A stretch of 7,002 nucleotides of DNA from Verrucomicrobia bacterium UBA1727 (lineage in GTDB: Bacteria > Verrucomicrobiota > Kiritimatiellia > RFP12 > UBA1067), in contig DCIL01000090.1 in NCBI GenBank assembly GCA_002315875.1, positions 16,998 through 23,999 on the forward strand. The letters run 5' to 3'. Below, in pieces: positions 5,909 to 7,002 of this stretch. Every line of letters begins with the position of its first letter. The stretch's first letter is position 1. Under the pieces are notes generated by a model, which saw nothing but the letters and a program-made list of their open reading frames with translations, did no database searches and had not been told where the DNA came from. Both the position numbers and the translations under genes were made by a program.

Positions 5909-7002
5909 ATGGACGATATAAAGACTCCACCTCATTCTTCGGAGGCCGAACGGGCCGTACTTGGTTCGATTCTCCTCGATGCGACCGGTCGCGGTGGTGA
6001 CCGCGTGCTGGATGAGTGCCGCAGTCGCGGCATCACTTCCGATACCTTCTACGAACCGGTCAATCGGGCGGTTTACGATGCGATGATGAAGATGTCGCTC
6101 GCGTCCAAGCCGGTGGATGCGATTTCAATCATCGAGGAACTGCGAACGAGCGGAAAGCTTGAAGCGGTCGGCGGCGTCGGTTACATCCAGTCGCTCGTCG
6201 ATCAGGTGCCGACTACTGCGCACGCCGAGCACTACATCGGCATCATCCGCAGCAAGTACTTGCGTCGTACGCTCATCGAGAAGGCGACCGGTATCGTCAA
6301 GAAGAGCATGGACGAAAACGGCTATCCCGATCCGCAGGTCGTGTTGGGCGATGCCGAGCGTACTTTCCTCGAGATCGGCGGACAGTCCAGCAGCACGATG
6401 TCGTGGGACAGCGCGCTCAAGGACAGCTTCACCAAGATCGACCGTCTCTTCGAAAGCGGCGGCAACCTGCTGGAAGGGCTTTCCACCGGTTACAAGTATC
6501 TTGATGAGACGTTGCAGGGGCTCAAGCCCAGTGAAATGATCGTCGTCGCCGCGCGTCCGTCCGTCGGCAAGACCTCGCTCGCAATGAACATCGCCGAGGC
6601 GGTGGCTACCGGCATGATGATCACGTCCGGAGCGCCGCTCAAGTCCAATGACGGTGAGGCGGGCAAGAAGCACCCTGTAGGCATCTTCTCTCTCGAAATG
6701 CCGGTCGAGTCGCTTACCAAGCGTATGCTCGCCGGTCGCGCAGGCGTGAATATGTGGCGGCTCAATCGCGAGCTGGTGCCGAAGGACGAGCGCGAACGGC
6801 TGACGCGGAACCTTTCGGATGCGATGAGCGACTTGAAATCAGCTCCGATCTTCGTGGATGATACCGCCGGTCTCGATGTCATGGATCTTCGGGCGCGCGC
6901 GCGCCGTATGAAGAAGCAGCATAACATCGAGCTGATCGTCATCGATTATCTTCAGCTTTGCTGTTGTCGCGAAGGACAGCGGCAGGGACGTCAGATCGAG
7001 GT
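5909..7002 (+). CDS. dnaB: Replicative DNA helicase DnaB, N-terminal part (3' end outside window)
   Basis: DnaB is the hexameric 5'-3' helicase that unwinds DNA at the replication fork. 364 codons are present before the window ends. The N-terminal helical domain (about 1-110) has the typical SSEAERAVLGSILLD start, a VNRAVYDAM segment and the GGVGYIQSLVDQVPTTAHAE region. The RecA-type ATPase domain follows, with Walker A ARPSVGKTS (215-223, K221), FSLEMP with catalytic-type E263, and Walker B IVIDYLQL (D346). Two oddities are seen: K221 and E263 are 42 residues apart, versus about 25 in well-studied DnaBs, because of an extra hydrophilic loop at about 236-254; and Walker B is followed by three cysteines (351-353). 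ATG 5909 fits the family N-terminus. No Shine-Dalgarno sequence precedes it; the 27-base gap after the pilin gene is A/T-rich, so it may depend on readthrough from the pilin promoter or on an unseen promoter. Confidence 0.95.
   Translation, partial: MDDIKTPPHSSEAERAVLGSILLDATGRGGDRVLDECRSRGITSDTFYEPVNRAVYDAMMKMSLASKPVDAISIIEELRTSGKLEAVGGVGYIQSLVDQVPTTAHAEHYIGIIRSKYLRRTLIEKATGIVKKSMDENGYPDPQVVLGDAERTFLEIGGQSSSTMSWDSALKDSFTKIDRLFESGGNLLEGLSTGYKYLDETLQGLKPSEMIVVAARPSVGKTSLAMNIAEAVATGMMITSGAPLKSNDGEAGKKHPVGIFSLEMPVESLTKRMLAGRAGVNMWRLNRELVPKDERERLTRNLSDAMSDLKSAPIFVDDTAGLDVMDLRARARRMKKQHNIELIVIDYLQLCCCREGQRQGRQIE

Noticed and set aside
5054..5935. Minus-strand open frame of 293 codons opposite the pilin gene
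   Set aside because: It is the antisense shadow of the pilin gene, shows no recognisable domain, and the opposite strand encodes a clear FTLIE pseudopilin.
6614..6670. DnaB insertion as an intein or intein remnant
   Set aside because: The inserted stretch is only about 17-19 residues, lacks splicing motifs, and is not directly at the usual P-loop insertion point.

Overview
The window is one co-directional, densely packed stretch of a bacterial chromosome. All eight recognisable genes are on the + strand, no gap exceeds about 30 bases, and no RNA gene, mobile element, CRISPR array or convincing intrinsic terminator was seen. The DNA is moderately GC-rich. A large pseudopilin with a FTLIE leader and a C-terminal H-x(n)-DG element, the absence of Shine-Dalgarno sites before some genes, and the gene mix suggest a PVC-superphylum bacterium, such as a Lentisphaerota or Kiritimatiellota relative. 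This is inferred from gene style, not proven.

Layout. Bases 1-3099 read like one operon: the 3' end of guanylate kinase (gmk), an ArnT/PMT-type membrane glycosyltransferase, a NodB-fold polysaccharide deacetylase that overlaps it by 4 bases, and a TatD-family metallohydrolase. Bases 3100-4944 form a second unit: an MtaD-type (COG0402) aminohydrolase acting on adenosine-like substrates, and a small MTAN/futalosine-hydrolase-like nucleosidase whose GTG start overlaps the deaminase stop (GTGA). Bases 4945-7002 hold the pseudopilin gene and, 27 bases later, the first 364 codons of the replicative helicase dnaB, which runs off the window.

How the genes work together. The glycosyltransferase and deacetylase probably modify a cell-envelope glycan or lipid-linked sugar. 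The deaminase and nucleosidase probably act in sequence on an adenine nucleoside. The nucleosidase has Asn where adenine-cleaving MTANs have the catalytic Asp, which fits removal of hypoxanthine from a deaminated (inosine-type) substrate. The aminodeoxyfutalosine to futalosine to dehypoxanthine-futalosine steps of menaquinone synthesis are the best-known match; deaminated SAH or MTA salvage is the alternative.

Most notable signal. TATAAT occurs, as far as I can read, only twice in the window. Each copy lies in the same 8-mer (GTATAATA) and ends 6-7 bases before the ATG of a gene that lacks a Shine-Dalgarno sequence (deaminase at 3113, pilin at 4964). This places the expected transcription start at or next to the A of ATG, so both mRNAs are predicted to be leaderless. 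Genes inside the operons instead have clear purine-rich ribosome binding sites.
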